DNA from: Dietzia sp032248695
GTDB taxonomy: Bacteria > Actinomycetota > Actinomycetes > Mycobacteriales > Mycobacteriaceae
Direction of reading: 5' to 3'
Assembly (NCBI RefSeq): GCF_032248695.1
Contig: NZ_JAVHXC010000004.1
Location: 248,001-312,000, forward strand
Length of the DNA: 64,000 nt
Below are positions 7,567 through 18,100 of the stretch, piece by piece. Both the position numbers and the translations under genes were made by a program. The notes below the pieces were generated by a model that made no database searches, was not told the DNA's origin, and was given only the letters and a program-made list of their open reading frames with translations. How positions within the stretch are numbered: position 1 is the stretch's first letter; each line of letters starts with the position of its first letter.

Positions 7567-9015
7567 GTGAGCACCGCGCAGAACATCACCCCGGCCCAGT
7601 CCTCCCTGGACACCGAACTCAAGCGCCTCACCGGCTGGGGCCGCACCGCCCCGGCGATGAGCCACGTGCTCACCCCGCGCTCGGTCGACGAGATCTCGGC
7701 CGCCGTCGCCGCGGTCAACGACTCGAACGCCTCGTCCCCCGCGCACCTGCAGCGCGGGGTGGTCGCCCGCGGGCTCGGCCGCTCGTACGGCGACAGCGCC
7801 CAGAACTCCGGCGGACTCGTGTTGGACATGAGCCGCTTCAACCGCATCCACGAACTCAACGCCGAGAAGGCGCTGGCCGTGGTCGACGCGGGCGTGAACC
7901 TGGATCAGCTCATGCGCGCCGCGCTGCCGTTCGGCCTGTGGGTGCCGGTCCTGCCCGGCACCCGGCAGGTCACGGTCGGCGGCGCGATCGGCCACGACAT
8001 CCACGGCAAGAACCACCACTCGGCCGGCTCGTTCGGCAACCACGTCACGCGCATGGAGCTGTTGGTCGCGGACGGCCGCGTCCTCACGCTCGAGCCGAGC
8101 GGCACGGCCGACGACCCGGACGGCACCCTGTTCTGGGCGACCGTCGGTGGCAACGGACTGACCGGCATCATCCTCAAGGTGTGGATCGCCATGACCCGCA
8201 CCGAGACCGCCTACTTCCTGGCGGATTCCGACCAGACCGGCTCGCTGGACGAGACCATCGCCCTGCACACCGACGGGTCGGAGTCGAAGTACACCTACTC
8301 GTCCGCGTGGTTCGACGCGATCAGCGCGCCCCCCAAGCTCGGCCGGGCCGCGGTCTCGCGCGGGTCGCTGGCCACGCTGGCCCAGCTCGAGGAGTACGCG
8401 CCCAAGCTGGCGAAGAACCCGCTGGCGATGGACGCCAAGCCGCTCATCACGTTCCCCGACGTGTTCCCCAACGGGCTGGCCAACAAGTACACCTTCGGCC
8501 CCATCGGCGAGGTCTACTACCGGCTCGGCGGGACGTCGCGGAACCAGATCAAGACGTTGCCCGCGTTCTACCACATGCTCGACCTGTTCTCGGAGTGGAA
8601 CCGGGCCTACGGATCCAAGGGGTTCCTGCAGTACCAGTTCATCGTCCCGCCCGGCGCGGTCGAGGGTTTCAAGGAGATCATCGGCGACATCCAGCGGTCC
8701 GGGCACTACTCGTTCCTCAACGTGTTCAAGCTGTTCGGCCCCGGCAACCAGGCGCCGCTGTCCTTCCCCATGGAGGGCTGGAACGTGTGCGTGGACTTCC
8801 CCATCAACGACCGGCTCAACAGCTTCGTCAACCACCTCGACGCCAAGGTCATGTCGATGGGCGGGCGGCTCTACACCGCGAAGGACTCCCGCGTCCCGGC
8901 CGAGCGGTTCCACGCGATGTACCCGGAGATCGACTCGTGGATCGCCACCCGCCGCGGGATCGACCCCCACGGGGTGTTCGCCTCCGACATGGGCCGGCGG
9001 CTCGAACTGCTCTGA
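7567..9015 (+). CDS. dprE1: Decaprenylphosphoryl-beta-D-ribose 2'-oxidase DprE1
   Basis: This 482-aa FAD enzyme is close to the 461 aa of M. tuberculosis DprE1. It oxidises decaprenylphosphoryl-ribose to the 2'-keto intermediate, the first half of the epimerisation giving decaprenylphosphoryl-arabinose on the periplasmic face. Visible are the FAD-binding GLGRSYGDSAQNSGG, the GHDIHGKNHHSAGSFGNHV segment and a C-terminal domain with FLNVFKLFG and GWNVCVDFP. The Cys of the last motif, Cys408, is equivalent to Cys387 of the M. tuberculosis enzyme, the residue attacked by benzothiazinones. The gene ends FASDMGRRLELL, the family terminus. dprE2 follows after 50 bp with its own -10 box. Confidence 0.95.
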   Translation: MSTAQNITPAQSSLDTELKRLTGWGRTAPAMSHVLTPRSVDEISAAVAAVNDSNASSPAHLQRGVVARGLGRSYGDSAQNSGGLVLDMSRFNRIHELNAEKALAVVDAGVNLDQLMRAALPFGLWVPVLPGTRQVTVGGAIGHDIHGKNHHSAGSFGNHVTRMELLVADGRVLTLEPSGTADDPDGTLFWATVGGNGLTGIILKVWIAMTRTETAYFLADSDQTGSLDETIALHTDGSESKYTYSSAWFDAISAPPKLGRAAVSRGSLATLAQLEEYAPKLAKNPLAMDAKPLITFPDVFPNGLANKYTFGPIGEVYYRLGGTSRNQIKTLPAFYHMLDLFSEWNRAYGSKGFLQYQFIVPPGAVEGFKEIIGDIQRSGHYSFLNVFKLFGPGNQAPLSFPMEGWNVCVDFPINDRLNSFVNHLDAKVMSMGGRLYTAKDSRVPAERFHAMYPEIDSWIATRRGIDPHGVFASDMGRRLELL

Positions 9016-9052
9016 GCGGGTGAGCGCCCCCGGCGGTGTCGGGGCCCGTCGG

Positions 9053-9058
9053 TAGACT
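9053..9058 (+). promoter_or_regulatory. Leaderless -10 box (TAGACT) for dprE2
   Basis: TAGACT, then 7 nt, then ATG 9066. It suggests dprE2-aftA can be transcribed apart from dprE1. Confidence 0.5.
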
Positions 9059-9065
9059 CCTGCGC

Positions 9066-9827
9066 ATGATCAATGCCGTCGGCGTCCCCCAGACCCTGCT
9101 CCTGCTCGGTGGAACCTCCGAGATCGGCCTGGCCATCTGCGCCGAGTACCTGCAGCAGGGCCCGATGCGCGTGATCCTCGCCTGCCTGCCCGGCGACCCC
9201 GGCGTGGACGACGCGCGGGCGGAGATGACGGCCGCCGGCGCGACCGCCGTCGAGGTGGTGGACTTCGACGCCGCCGCGACCGACACGCACCCGGCCGCGT
9301 TCGAGCAGATCTTCGCCGGCGGGGACGTCGACGTGGCGATCGTCGCGTTCGGCCTCCTCGGGGAGAACGAGGAACTGTGGTCCGACCAGCGCAAGGCCGT
9401 CCAGATCGCGCAGATCAACTACACCGGCGCGGTCTCGGTGGGCGTCCTGCTCGCCGAGCGGATGAAGGCCCAGGGCTTCGGCCGCATCATCGCCATGAGC
9501 TCCGCCGCCGGCCTGCGGGCCCGGCGCTCCAACTTCGTCTACGGCTCCACCAAGGCCGGCCTGGACTCCTTCTACACCGGGCTCGGGTACGCCCTCGACG
9601 AGCACGGGGTGGACGTCCTGGTCATCCGACCCGGCCAGGTCCGCACCCGGATGTCGGCGCACGTCAAGGAGGCGCCGCTCACGATCAACAAGGAGGAGGT
9701 CGCCCGCATCGCGGTGAAGAACGCGGGCGCCGGCAAGGGAGCGGTCTTCGCCCCGGCCGCGTTCGGCGGTGTCATGGCCGTGCTCACGCACGTCCCCCGC
9801 CCCATCTTCCGCAAGCTTCCCTTCTGA
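9066..9827 (+). CDS. dprE2: Decaprenylphosphoryl-2-keto-pentose reductase DprE2
   Basis: This 253-aa short-chain dehydrogenase matches the length of DprE2. It reduces the keto intermediate from DprE1 with NAD(P)H to give decaprenylphosphoryl-arabinose, the only known arabinose donor for the wall. The cofactor motif is LLLGGTSEIG (about 12-21), the active site has SSAAG and YGSTKAG (Tyr/Lys pair), and RPGQVRTRM follows. The C-terminus (THVPRPIFRKLPF) is amphipathic and basic, which could favour membrane contact. aftA starts 2 bp after the stop, so translation is probably coupled. Confidence 0.94.
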   Translation: MINAVGVPQTLLLLGGTSEIGLAICAEYLQQGPMRVILACLPGDPGVDDARAEMTAAGATAVEVVDFDAAATDTHPAAFEQIFAGGDVDVAIVAFGLLGENEELWSDQRKAVQIAQINYTGAVSVGVLLAERMKAQGFGRIIAMSSAAGLRARRSNFVYGSTKAGLDSFYTGLGYALDEHGVDVLVIRPGQVRTRMSAHVKEAPLTINKEEVARIAVKNAGAGKGAVFAPAAFGGVMAVLTHVPRPIFRKLPF

Positions 9828-9829
9828 GC

Positions 9830-11773
9830 ATGCCGCCGGCGCTCCGCGGACCCGGTCTGGCCGCGGCGGCGACGCTGCTCGCCGCAGCCGTCACCGCCGT
9901 CGTCCTGATCGGTTTCTCCCTCGTCTCCTTCCCCGCCTACGGCAACTCCAACGTCCTGCGGGCGCTGACCGTCGTCGGGCAGACCGCGGCGGTGGCGTTG
10001 GTGGCCGCGGGGATCCTCGCGGCCCGCGCCGGTGAGCGTCCGGGGGGTCGCCCGGCGTTGGTCCGGGTGGGCAAACTCGCCGCCCCCACCGGTTCGGCCC
10101 TGCTCGTGGCGGCCACGCTCGGCATCCCGCTCGGGGCCTCGCGGCTGTACCTGCACGGCGTGAGCGTGGACCAGGAGTTCCGGACCCAGTTCCTGGGGCG
10201 TTCGTCGACGTCGCTCGGCCTGCCCGACATGGCCTACGCCGACCTGCCGTCGTTCTACCCGTCGGGCTGGTTCTGGCTGGGCGGGCGGTTCGCCAACCTC
10301 ACCGGCCTCGACGGCTGGGCCGCGTTCAAACCGTGGTCGATCCTGTCGCTGGCGATCGCGGCCGCGCTGGTCACAGTGCTGTGGACGCGGTTGCTGCGCA
10401 CCGACCTCGGCGCCGCGGTGGGACTGGTCTCCACGTCGATCGTCCTCGCCTACGCCAGCCCGGAGCCGTACGGCGCCGTGGTGGCGCTGTTCCTGCCGCC
10501 GGTGCTCATCCTGGCGTGGCACGCGGTCAACCCGACGGCACGCCACGCCGGACGTGGTGCCACCGTGGCCACGACGCTCTTCCTCGGGGCCTCGGCGTGC
10601 ACGTACACGCTGTACACGGGCCTGGCCGCGGGCACGGTGGTGCTCATGGCGCTCGTCGCGACCGTGGCCGCCGCACTCGCCGCGCGCCGTGGCCGGGGCG
10701 TGATCCCGACGTGGCTGCCGGCGGCCCGCCTCGCCGTGATCGGCGTCGGGTCGATCCTCATCGCCCTGCTCGTGTGGGCTCCCTACCTGCTCGCCGCGTC
10801 GCGGGGCGAGCCCGCCGATTCGGGCACCGCGATGCACTACCTGCCAGAGGCGGGGGCGCGGCTGCCGCTGCCCATGACCGCGGGCGGCCTCACCGGCTGG
10901 GTGTGCCTGGCCGGCCTGGTGTGGATCGTCGCGCGGGCGTGGACCTCGCGCCGCGCGCAGGCGCTGGGCCTGGGGGTGGTCGCGGTCTACCTGTGGTGCC
11001 TGGCGTCCATGGCCGTGACCGTCCTGGGCACCACGATGCTGGGCTTCCGGCTCGAGCCGGTGCTGATCCTCCTGCTCGTCGTGGCCGGGGTGTTCGCGAT
11101 CGTCGAGGTCGCCGGGCTCGCCGTGCGCGCTGCCGGCCGACAGTCGGGCGCGCCCAGGCCCGCCGCGGAGGCCGCCGGTCGTCGCCGCCGGGCCGTTGCC
11201 GTGGTGGGGGTCCTGGCCGCGTTGGCGACACTGGCGCACGCGCAGGGCATCCCCGACCACCTGCACGACGAGATCCGACTGGCCTACACCGACACGGACG
11301 GCGACGGCGAGCGCGCCGACCGCTACCCGCCCGGCCCCGAATCGCACTACGCCGAGGTCGATCGCGTCATCGCCGAGGCGTTCCCCGGCCGCGAGCGCAC
11401 CGATCTCGTCGTCGCGAGCACGGCCGACGCCTTCCTCGCCTACCACCCGTACCTCGCCTACCAGGCCGTGACCTCGCACTACGCCAATCCGCTGGGCAGG
11501 TACGCCGACCGCAACGAGTCCATGATCGCCTGGCAGGACGCCACGAGTGGCGACGAGTTGTTCGCCCTGATGCGCGGGACCCCCTGGCGCGGCCCGGACG
11601 CGATCGTCACCCGCCCGTCGGGCGACGGATTCTCCCTGCGCCTGGCTGAGGACACGTACCCCAACGACCCCAACGTCCGTCGCTTCGGCGTCACCATCCC
11701 CGGCGAGGCCGTCGAGGGTCCCCACTTCGAGGTCCACGACGTGGGTCCGTTCGCCGTGATCGTGGTGCGGTGA
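9830..11773 (+). CDS. aftA: Galactan 5-O-arabinofuranosyltransferase AftA
   Basis: This 647-aa GT-C membrane protein compares with 643 aa for Rv3792. AftA places the first arabinofuranose on galactan from decaprenylphosphoryl-arabinose. There are about eleven hydrophobic segments between residues 5 and 470 and a periplasmic C-terminal domain from about 480. The first extracellular loop has VSVDQEFRTQFLGR and DLPSFYPSGWFWLGGR, conserved in the family. The ATG at 9830 is 2 bp past the dprE2 stop. An emb gene begins 7 bp after the aftA stop. Confidence 0.92.
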   Translation: MPPALRGPGLAAAATLLAAAVTAVVLIGFSLVSFPAYGNSNVLRALTVVGQTAAVALVAAGILAARAGERPGGRPALVRVGKLAAPTGSALLVAATLGIPLGASRLYLHGVSVDQEFRTQFLGRSSTSLGLPDMAYADLPSFYPSGWFWLGGRFANLTGLDGWAAFKPWSILSLAIAAALVTVLWTRLLRTDLGAAVGLVSTSIVLAYASPEPYGAVVALFLPPVLILAWHAVNPTARHAGRGATVATTLFLGASACTYTLYTGLAAGTVVLMALVATVAAALAARRGRGVIPTWLPAARLAVIGVGSILIALLVWAPYLLAASRGEPADSGTAMHYLPEAGARLPLPMTAGGLTGWVCLAGLVWIVARAWTSRRAQALGLGVVAVYLWCLASMAVTVLGTTMLGFRLEPVLILLLVVAGVFAIVEVAGLAVRAAGRQSGAPRPAAEAAGRRRRAVAVVGVLAALATLAHAQGIPDHLHDEIRLAYTDTDGDGERADRYPPGPESHYAEVDRVIAEAFPGRERTDLVVASTADAFLAYHPYLAYQAVTSHYANPLGRYADRNESMIAWQDATSGDELFALMRGTPWRGPDAIVTRPSGDGFSLRLAEDTYPNDPNVRRFGVTIPGEAVEGPHFEVHDVGPFAVIVVR

Positions 11774-11780
11774 TCGACCG

Positions 11781-14700
11781 GTGACAGCGGAGCGGGCGGG
11801 AACCGTGATGAGGGGCGACGACGACGAGGTGCGCGACACCGACGCCGGGCGCCCCCTCGGTCTGCACCCCTACCCTGGCATGGACCGCGACCGCCGGTGG
11901 GCGATCATCACGGGCTTCCTCGGTGCGGTCCTGGCGATCCTCGCCGGATTCCTGCCCGTGCACCAGGACACCACGCGGGTGCAGTGGACGGCCGGGCCCG
12001 ACTACGCCTCCGTCACCGCCCCGCTCGTGTCGGGGCGACCGCTCGACCTGACCATCACCGCGCCGTGCGCGCCACTCGCGCAGGTGCCCGAGAACACGAT
12101 CGTGTTCTCCACCCTGCCAGAGGGCGCCCCGGGTCGGATCTCGGACGGGCTGGTCGTGCAGCGCGCCCGGGACGCCGCGGGGGATCCGGCCATCGAGGTG
12201 GCGGTCCGCAACATCACCCTGCTCTCGGTTCCGTTGTCGACCCTGCGCGATCCGGCGTGCGAGACGCTCCACGTGCGCGCCGAGACGGGCATCCTCGTCG
12301 CCGAGTTCACCGGCCTCGAGCGGGACGTCGACGATGCCGACGACGCGGTCCGCGCCGCCGTCCCGGGCACGATGCGCCCGCAGGTCACGGGGGTGTTCAC
12401 CGATCTCACGCCCGTGACCGCGCCGGACGGCCTGGAGTCCGCCACGGTCGAGGTGACCGTCGACTCCCGCTACTCCTCGAGCCCCACCGCGCTCAAGCTG
12501 GTGTTGATGGTGATCGGGGTGCTCGCCACGCTCGCCTCGGTGGTGTTCCTGCACCGCCTGGACGGTGTCGACGGACGCTCGCACCGCCGCTTCGTACCGC
12601 GCTCGTGGTCGAGGCTGTCGGGGGTCGACGGCGTCGTGATCGGTGTGCTGGGTTTCTGGCACGTCGTCGGGGCGAACACCTCCGACGACGGCTACCTGCT
12701 GACCATGGCCCGTTCGGCCGGGCCGAGCGGGTACATGGCGAACTACTACCGCTGGCTCGGCTCCCCCGAGTCGCCGGTGGGCTGGTACTACGAGATCCTG
12801 CGGGTGTTCGCCGAGATCTCCACGGCCAGCCCGTGGATGCGGCTGCCCACCCTGCTGTGCGGCATCCTGTCGTGGCTCATCATCAGCCGCGAGGTCGTGC
12901 CGCGGCTGGGTCGGCTCGCCCGCACCTGGCGGGGCCCGCGATGGACCGGCGCCGCCCTGTTCCTCGCGTTCTGGATGGCCTTCAACAACGGGCTGCGCCC
13001 CGAGCCGGTCATCGCGCTCGGTGCCCTCCTCACGTGGTCGCTGGTCGAGCGGTCCATCGCCACGCGCCGCCTCGTGCCGGGCGTGGCGGCGATCGGCGTG
13101 GCCGCGTTCTCCCTCGGCGCCGGCCCCACCGGGCTGATGTGCGTCGCGGCGCTGGCCGCGGGTGCCCGCGAGTTCCTGCGCATGGCCCGTCGCCGCGCGC
13201 AGGTGGTGGGCTGGGCCGCGATCCTCGGCCCGGTTCTCGCCGTGGGTCTCGCACTGCTCTACACCGTGTTCGCCGACCAGACGATGGCCGCGGTCCTCGA
13301 GGCGACCCGCATCCGCACCGAACTCGGACCGAGCCTGCCCTGGTACGGGGAGAAGGAACGCTGGGAGGCGCTGTTCGGGGTCTCCGCCGACGGTGGGGTC
13401 GCCCGCCGCTTCCCCGTGCTGCTCATGCTCATGTGCCTGGTGCTGGTCACCGCGGTCATGCTGCGGCGGGGGAAGATCCCCGGTGCGGCGGCCGGGCCCT
13501 CGCGTCGGCTCCTCGGCGTCCTGGCAGGATCGCTGCTGTTCCTGGTGTTCACCCCCACCAAGTGGACCCACCACTTCGGCGTCTTCGCCGGTCTGGCGGG
13601 CGCGCTCGCCGTCCTCGCCGTCATCGCCCTGCGCTCCTCGACCGTCTCGCTCAGCCGGAGTCGCTGGCTGGTGTGGGCTGCGCTGTGTTTCATCGTCGGC
13701 CTGTCGACCGCCACCAACAACACCTGGTGGTACGTCTCCGACTACGGCATCCCCTTCTCCGATTCCTTCCCCGCGGTCGGCGGGGTCCAGATCCAGTACG
13801 TCGCGTTCATCGGCGCGCTGGTGTGTCTGCTCGTCGCCGGGCTCATCCACACCGGCATCGTCCCCACCGAGCCCGGCGCCGCCCTCTGGCGCCGCATCCG
13901 GCGAGCGGCGCCGTTCCTGCGGACCCACGCCGACACGCCCGCCGCCCGGCGCCGCACCGACCGGAGCGCGGGCATCGGTGGCACCCCGCTGACCGTGGTC
14001 GCCTTCGCGGTGGTGATCTTCGAGCTCGTCTCCGCCGTCACCGCGGTGTTCGTGCAGAGCCCCGCCTACAGCGTCGGTCGCGGCAACATCCGCGCCCTGT
14101 CCGGGCAGCCGTGCGCCCTGGCCGACTCCGTGCTCGTCGAGGAGGACTCCAACGACGGCCTGCTCCGGGCGGTCGGCGCCGGGCCGGAGATCTCGCTCGG
14201 CGCCGGCGTCGTCAACGGTTTCGCCCCGAACGGCCTGCCCGACTCCATCACCGTCGAGAGCGCGGAGGCCTCCGGCGCGCTCGCGACGTCCGAGACGGGG
14301 GAACGCGACCCCGGCGACGGCGTCGACGCGGGCACCACCGGCGGCCGCGGCGCGGTCACCGTCAACGGGTCCACCGTCGCGTTGCCGTTCGGCCTCGACC
14401 CCGACACCACCCCGGTCCTGGGCTCGTACCGGCGCGGCCCGCAGGTCGCGGCCGAGCTCACCTCCGCCTGGTACGAGCTGCCCGCCCGCAGCGCCAACCG
14501 CCCGCTGCTGGTCATGGCGGCCGCCGGGCGCATCGGCAACGGGGCCCTGCGCATCGAGTACGGGCGTGCCGGCCGGGTCGGCGCCACCGGCCCCACCGAC
14601 TTCGAGATCATGGGCTCCGTCACCCCGATCGACATCGGCCCCGCTCCCGCCTGGCGGAACCTGCGCATCCCTCTCGACTCGATCCCGGAGGACGCTCAGG

Positions 14701-15155
14701 TCGTGCGCGTGGTGGCCGCGGACGGCAACCTCGACCCCGACTGGTGGCTCGCGGTGACCCCGCCGCGGAACCCGCGTCTGCGGACCCTGGACGAGGTCGT
14801 GGGCCACACGGACCCGGTGCTCATCGACTGGGTCGTGGCCCTGGCCTTCCCGTGCCAGCGGCCGTTCGTCCACAACGGCGGCGTCGCCGAGATCCCGCGC
14901 TACCGGATCCTCGCCGACCGCGAATCCTCCTCGTCCGCCAACTGGTGGCAGAGCGCCGGCGGCGGCGGGCCCCTCCTGTGGACCCGCCAGACCGTCGAGG
15001 CCGTCACGGTGCCCACCTATCTCGATCACGACTGGGACCGCGACTGGGGTTCCCTGCAGCGGTTCGAGCCCCTCGACCCGGAGGCGCGCCCCGCCGACCT
15101 CCAGCGCGGGAGCGAGGTGCGTTGGGGCTGGACCACACCGGGTCCGATGAACTGA
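11781..15155 (+). CDS. emb: Arabinosyltransferase Emb, first paralogue
   Basis: This 1124-aa Emb-family GT-C enzyme polymerises arabinan from decaprenylphosphoryl-arabinose outside the membrane. After the first TM (about 44-62) comes a jelly-roll periplasmic loop, then the catalytic NTSDDGYLLTMAR with Asp302 and Asp303, WMAFNNGLRPEP, FTPTKWTHHFG and a C-terminal carbohydrate-binding region (about 740-1124, NGSTVALPFGLDP, PCQRPF, WDRDWGS). The Met after LLT lies where EmbB Met306 lies. Its position after aftA matches embC, but sequence alone does not fix the subtype. GTG 11781 is used; ATG 11808 and ATG 11880 are in-frame alternatives and no ribosome site decides. A GDDDEV acidic insertion (11816-11830) sits in the cytoplasmic N-terminus. 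Confidence 0.9.
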   Translation: MTAERAGTVMRGDDDEVRDTDAGRPLGLHPYPGMDRDRRWAIITGFLGAVLAILAGFLPVHQDTTRVQWTAGPDYASVTAPLVSGRPLDLTITAPCAPLAQVPENTIVFSTLPEGAPGRISDGLVVQRARDAAGDPAIEVAVRNITLLSVPLSTLRDPACETLHVRAETGILVAEFTGLERDVDDADDAVRAAVPGTMRPQVTGVFTDLTPVTAPDGLESATVEVTVDSRYSSSPTALKLVLMVIGVLATLASVVFLHRLDGVDGRSHRRFVPRSWSRLSGVDGVVIGVLGFWHVVGANTSDDGYLLTMARSAGPSGYMANYYRWLGSPESPVGWYYEILRVFAEISTASPWMRLPTLLCGILSWLIISREVVPRLGRLARTWRGPRWTGAALFLAFWMAFNNGLRPEPVIALGALLTWSLVERSIATRRLVPGVAAIGVAAFSLGAGPTGLMCVAALAAGAREFLRMARRRAQVVGWAAILGPVLAVGLALLYTVFADQTMAAVLEATRIRTELGPSLPWYGEKERWEALFGVSADGGVARRFPVLLMLMCLVLVTAVMLRRGKIPGAAAGPSRRLLGVLAGSLLFLVFTPTKWTHHFGVFAGLAGALAVLAVIALRSSTVSLSRSRWLVWAALCFIVGLSTATNNTWWYVSDYGIPFSDSFPAVGGVQIQYVAFIGALVCLLVAGLIHTGIVPTEPGAALWRRIRRAAPFLRTHADTPAARRRTDRSAGIGGTPLTVVAFAVVIFELVSAVTAVFVQSPAYSVGRGNIRALSGQPCALADSVLVEEDSNDGLLRAVGAGPEISLGAGVVNGFAPNGLPDSITVESAEASGALATSETGERDPGDGVDAGTTGGRGAVTVNGSTVALPFGLDPDTTPVLGSYRRGPQVAAELTSAWYELPARSANRPLLVMAAAGRIGNGALRIEYGRAGRVGATGPTDFEIMGSVTPIDIGPAPAWRNLRIPLDSIPEDAQVVRVVAADGNLDPDWWLAVTPPRNPRLRTLDEVVGHTDPVLIDWVVALAFPCQRPFVHNGGVAEIPRYRILADRESSSSANWWQSAGGGGPLLWTRQTVEAVTVPTYLDHDWDRDWGSLQRFEPLDPEARPADLQRGSEVRWGWTTPGPMN

Positions 15156-15163
15156 TCGTCGCC

Positions 15164-15169
15164 TAGAAT
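15164..15169 (+). promoter_or_regulatory. Leaderless -10 box (TAGAAT) for second emb
   Basis: TAGAAT lies in the 22-bp gap after the first emb stop, 8 nt before GTG 15178. The second emb may therefore be expressed independently. Confidence 0.5.
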
Positions 15170-15177
15170 CGGCTGTC

Positions 15178-18100
15178 GTGTCAGACTCCTCCCCGGAACC
15201 GTCCCCGGCTCATCCCCCGGCACCCGCTCAGGGCTCCGGCTCGATCGCCGCCGACCCCCGGGTCGTGAGACTCCGGCTCATCGCGATCGTCAGCGGCCTG
15301 GTGGGCACCCTGTGCTTCCTGTCCCTGCCGTTCCTGCCGGTGTCGCAGACGACCTCCACCGTGCAGTGGCCGCAGAACGGTTCGGTGGACTCGGTGACCG
15401 CGCCGCTCATGGCGCACTCCCCGCAGCGCTTCACCGCCACCGCGCCGTGCGCCCTGGTCGGCGAGCTCCGGGAGGACGGCGGGATCCTGCTGTCGACCGC
15501 CCCGGCCGGCGGCGAGGAGGCCGGCGACCGCGCGCTGTTCGTGCGCGCCTCCGCCGACACCGTCGACGTGGTCTCCCGCAACCGCGTCATCACCTCCGCG
15601 CCCCGCGAGAGCGTGGAGGCCGGGGACTGCACGCAGCTCAGGGTGGTCGCCGCGCCCACCTTCGTGGAGGCGGAGTTCGAGGGCATCGCCGACACCGCCC
15701 GCCGCATCGACGCGGACGACCTGCGCCCGATGGTGGTGGGCGTCTACACGGACCTGCCCTCCGACACCGCCGTGCCCGAGGGGCTCGACGTCACCGTGCA
15801 GGTCGACTCCCGGTTCACCACCGACCCCACCGCGCTGAAGTGGGCGGCGATCGTCCTCGGCCTGCTGGCCACGGCGGTCGCGCTGTGGGCGCTGCACGGG
15901 CTGGACCAGACCGACGGCCGCCGCGCACGTCGGTTCCTGCCCCGCGGCTGGTTCCGGATCCGCCCGCCCGACATCGCGGTGATCGGCACGCTCGGTGTCT
16001 GGCACTTCGTCGGCGGCAACACCTCCGACGACGGGTACATCCTGTCCATGGCCCGCGCCGCCGACCCGGCCGGCTACATGGCCAACTACTACCGCTGGTA
16101 CGGGGTGCCCGAGTCGCCGTTCGGCTCCCCCTACTACGACCTGCTCACACTGTTCTCGCACGTGTCCACCGCGAGCCCGTGGATGCGCCTGCCCGCCCTC
16201 GTCGCGGCGATCCTGTGCTGGCTGGTCATCAGCCGCGAGGTCCTGCCCCGCCTGGGCCGGGCCGCCCGCACCACCCCGGTCGTCGTGTGGAGCGCCGCGG
16301 CGGTCTTCCTCGCCTTCTGGATGGCGTTCAACAACGGCCTGCGGCCCGAGCCGATCATCGCCCTGGGCGCCCTGCTGACCTGGGTCTCGGTGGAGCGCGC
16401 GATCGCCACCCGACGGATGCTGCCGTTCGCGATCGCCGTCATCATCGCCTCGTTCTCGCTGGCGACCGGTCCCACCGGCCTCATGGCGGTCGCCGCCCTG
16501 CTGATGGGCCTGCGGGCCGTCGTGCGCACGGTCGTGGTCCGCGGCCGGGTGATCGGGTCGCACCTCGCACTCGTGGCGCCCGTTCTCGCGGCCGGGACGA
16601 TGGTGCTCATCTGCGTGTTCGGCGTGCAGACCCTCGCCGCCGTACTCGAGGCCATCCGGGTTCGCGGCGAGATCGGACCCAGCCTGAGCTGGTTCGAGGA
16701 GTTCGTCCGCTACTACTACCTCATGATCCCGACGGTGGACGGGTCGCTCGCCCGCCGACTGCCGGTCCTGCTGGTGCTGCTGTGCCTGGCCGTGGTCGTC
16801 GGCACGCTGCTGCGCCGCGGCAAGGTCCCCGGCGCCGCCTCCGGCCCCGTCTGGCGACTGGTCGGCGTGGTCGTGGGCACGGCCTTCTTCATGATGTTCT
16901 CCCCCACCAAGTGGACCCACCACTTCGGTGTCTACGCGGGCATCGGCGGCGCGATCGCCGCCCTCGGCGCGTTGGCGATCTCCGCCTCCGCCGTCCGCAC
17001 CGCCCGCAACCGCACGCTGTTCCTCGGCGTGATCCTCGTCGTGGTGGCGCTGGCGTTCGCCGGGCCCAACGGCTGGTGGTACGTCTCCAGCTACGGGATC
17101 CCGTGGTGGGACAAGGCGCCGAGCATCCGCGGCATCGACGCGGCCACCGTGCTCCTGGTCGTGGCGGTGCTGACCTTCGCCTACGCCGGCTGGCAGCACC
17201 TGCGCCGCGACTACACCGGTGACAAGGCGCCCCGGACCACCGAGGGTCGGCGCCGGATGCGGACCTTCGCGGCCGCTCCGATCGCGGTGGTCGCCGGTCT
17301 GCTGGTGGTCTTCTCGATCGCCTCGTTCGCCAAGGGCATCCACAAGCAGTACCCGGCGTACACGATCGCCGCGGGCAACCTGTCCGCGGTCGCGGGCAAC
17401 CCCTGCATGCTCGCGGATCGGGTGTTGGTGGAGCCCGACGCGAACGCGGGCATGCTCACCCCGCTCGACGCCACGCCCCGGCCCGACGGGACGATCGACC
17501 CTCAGGATCGCGCCGCGGCCATCGAGGCCGGCGAGAACACCGGGTTCACCCCGGACGGCGTCGCTCCGGACCTGTCCGCGGACGCGGTGGTCGCCGATCC
17601 CGGCGCCGCCAACACCACCTCGGAGCCCGGCGGCGGGCCGTCGGTGGAGACCGGGCAGAGCGCGGGCACCGGCGGTGGCCGCGGCGCCGAGGGCGTCAAC
17701 GCCTCCACGGTCGCACTGCCCTTCGGGCTCGATCCCGCCACGACGCCGGTGCTCGGTTCCTTCCTGGTGGGCCCGCAGCGGGAGGCCAGCCTGGAGACGG
17801 GCTGGTACCGCCTGCCGGAGAACCGCGAGTCGCATCCGCTGCTGGTCATCTCGGCGGCGGGTCGGATCGGCCGCTTCGACGCGGACGGCATCTACAAGTA
17901 CGGCCAGAGCGTGGTCGTGGAGTTCGGCCGCTCGGGTGAGGCCGGCGTCGAGTCGGTCGGCGAGCCCGTCGTTCCGTTCGACATCGGCCCCGCCCCCACG
18001 TGGCGGAACCTGCGGGTGGACATGCAGGACGCGCCCGCCGATGCCGACGTGATGCGGGTCCGGGTCGACGACAACGACCTCACCCCCGAGCAGTGGGCCG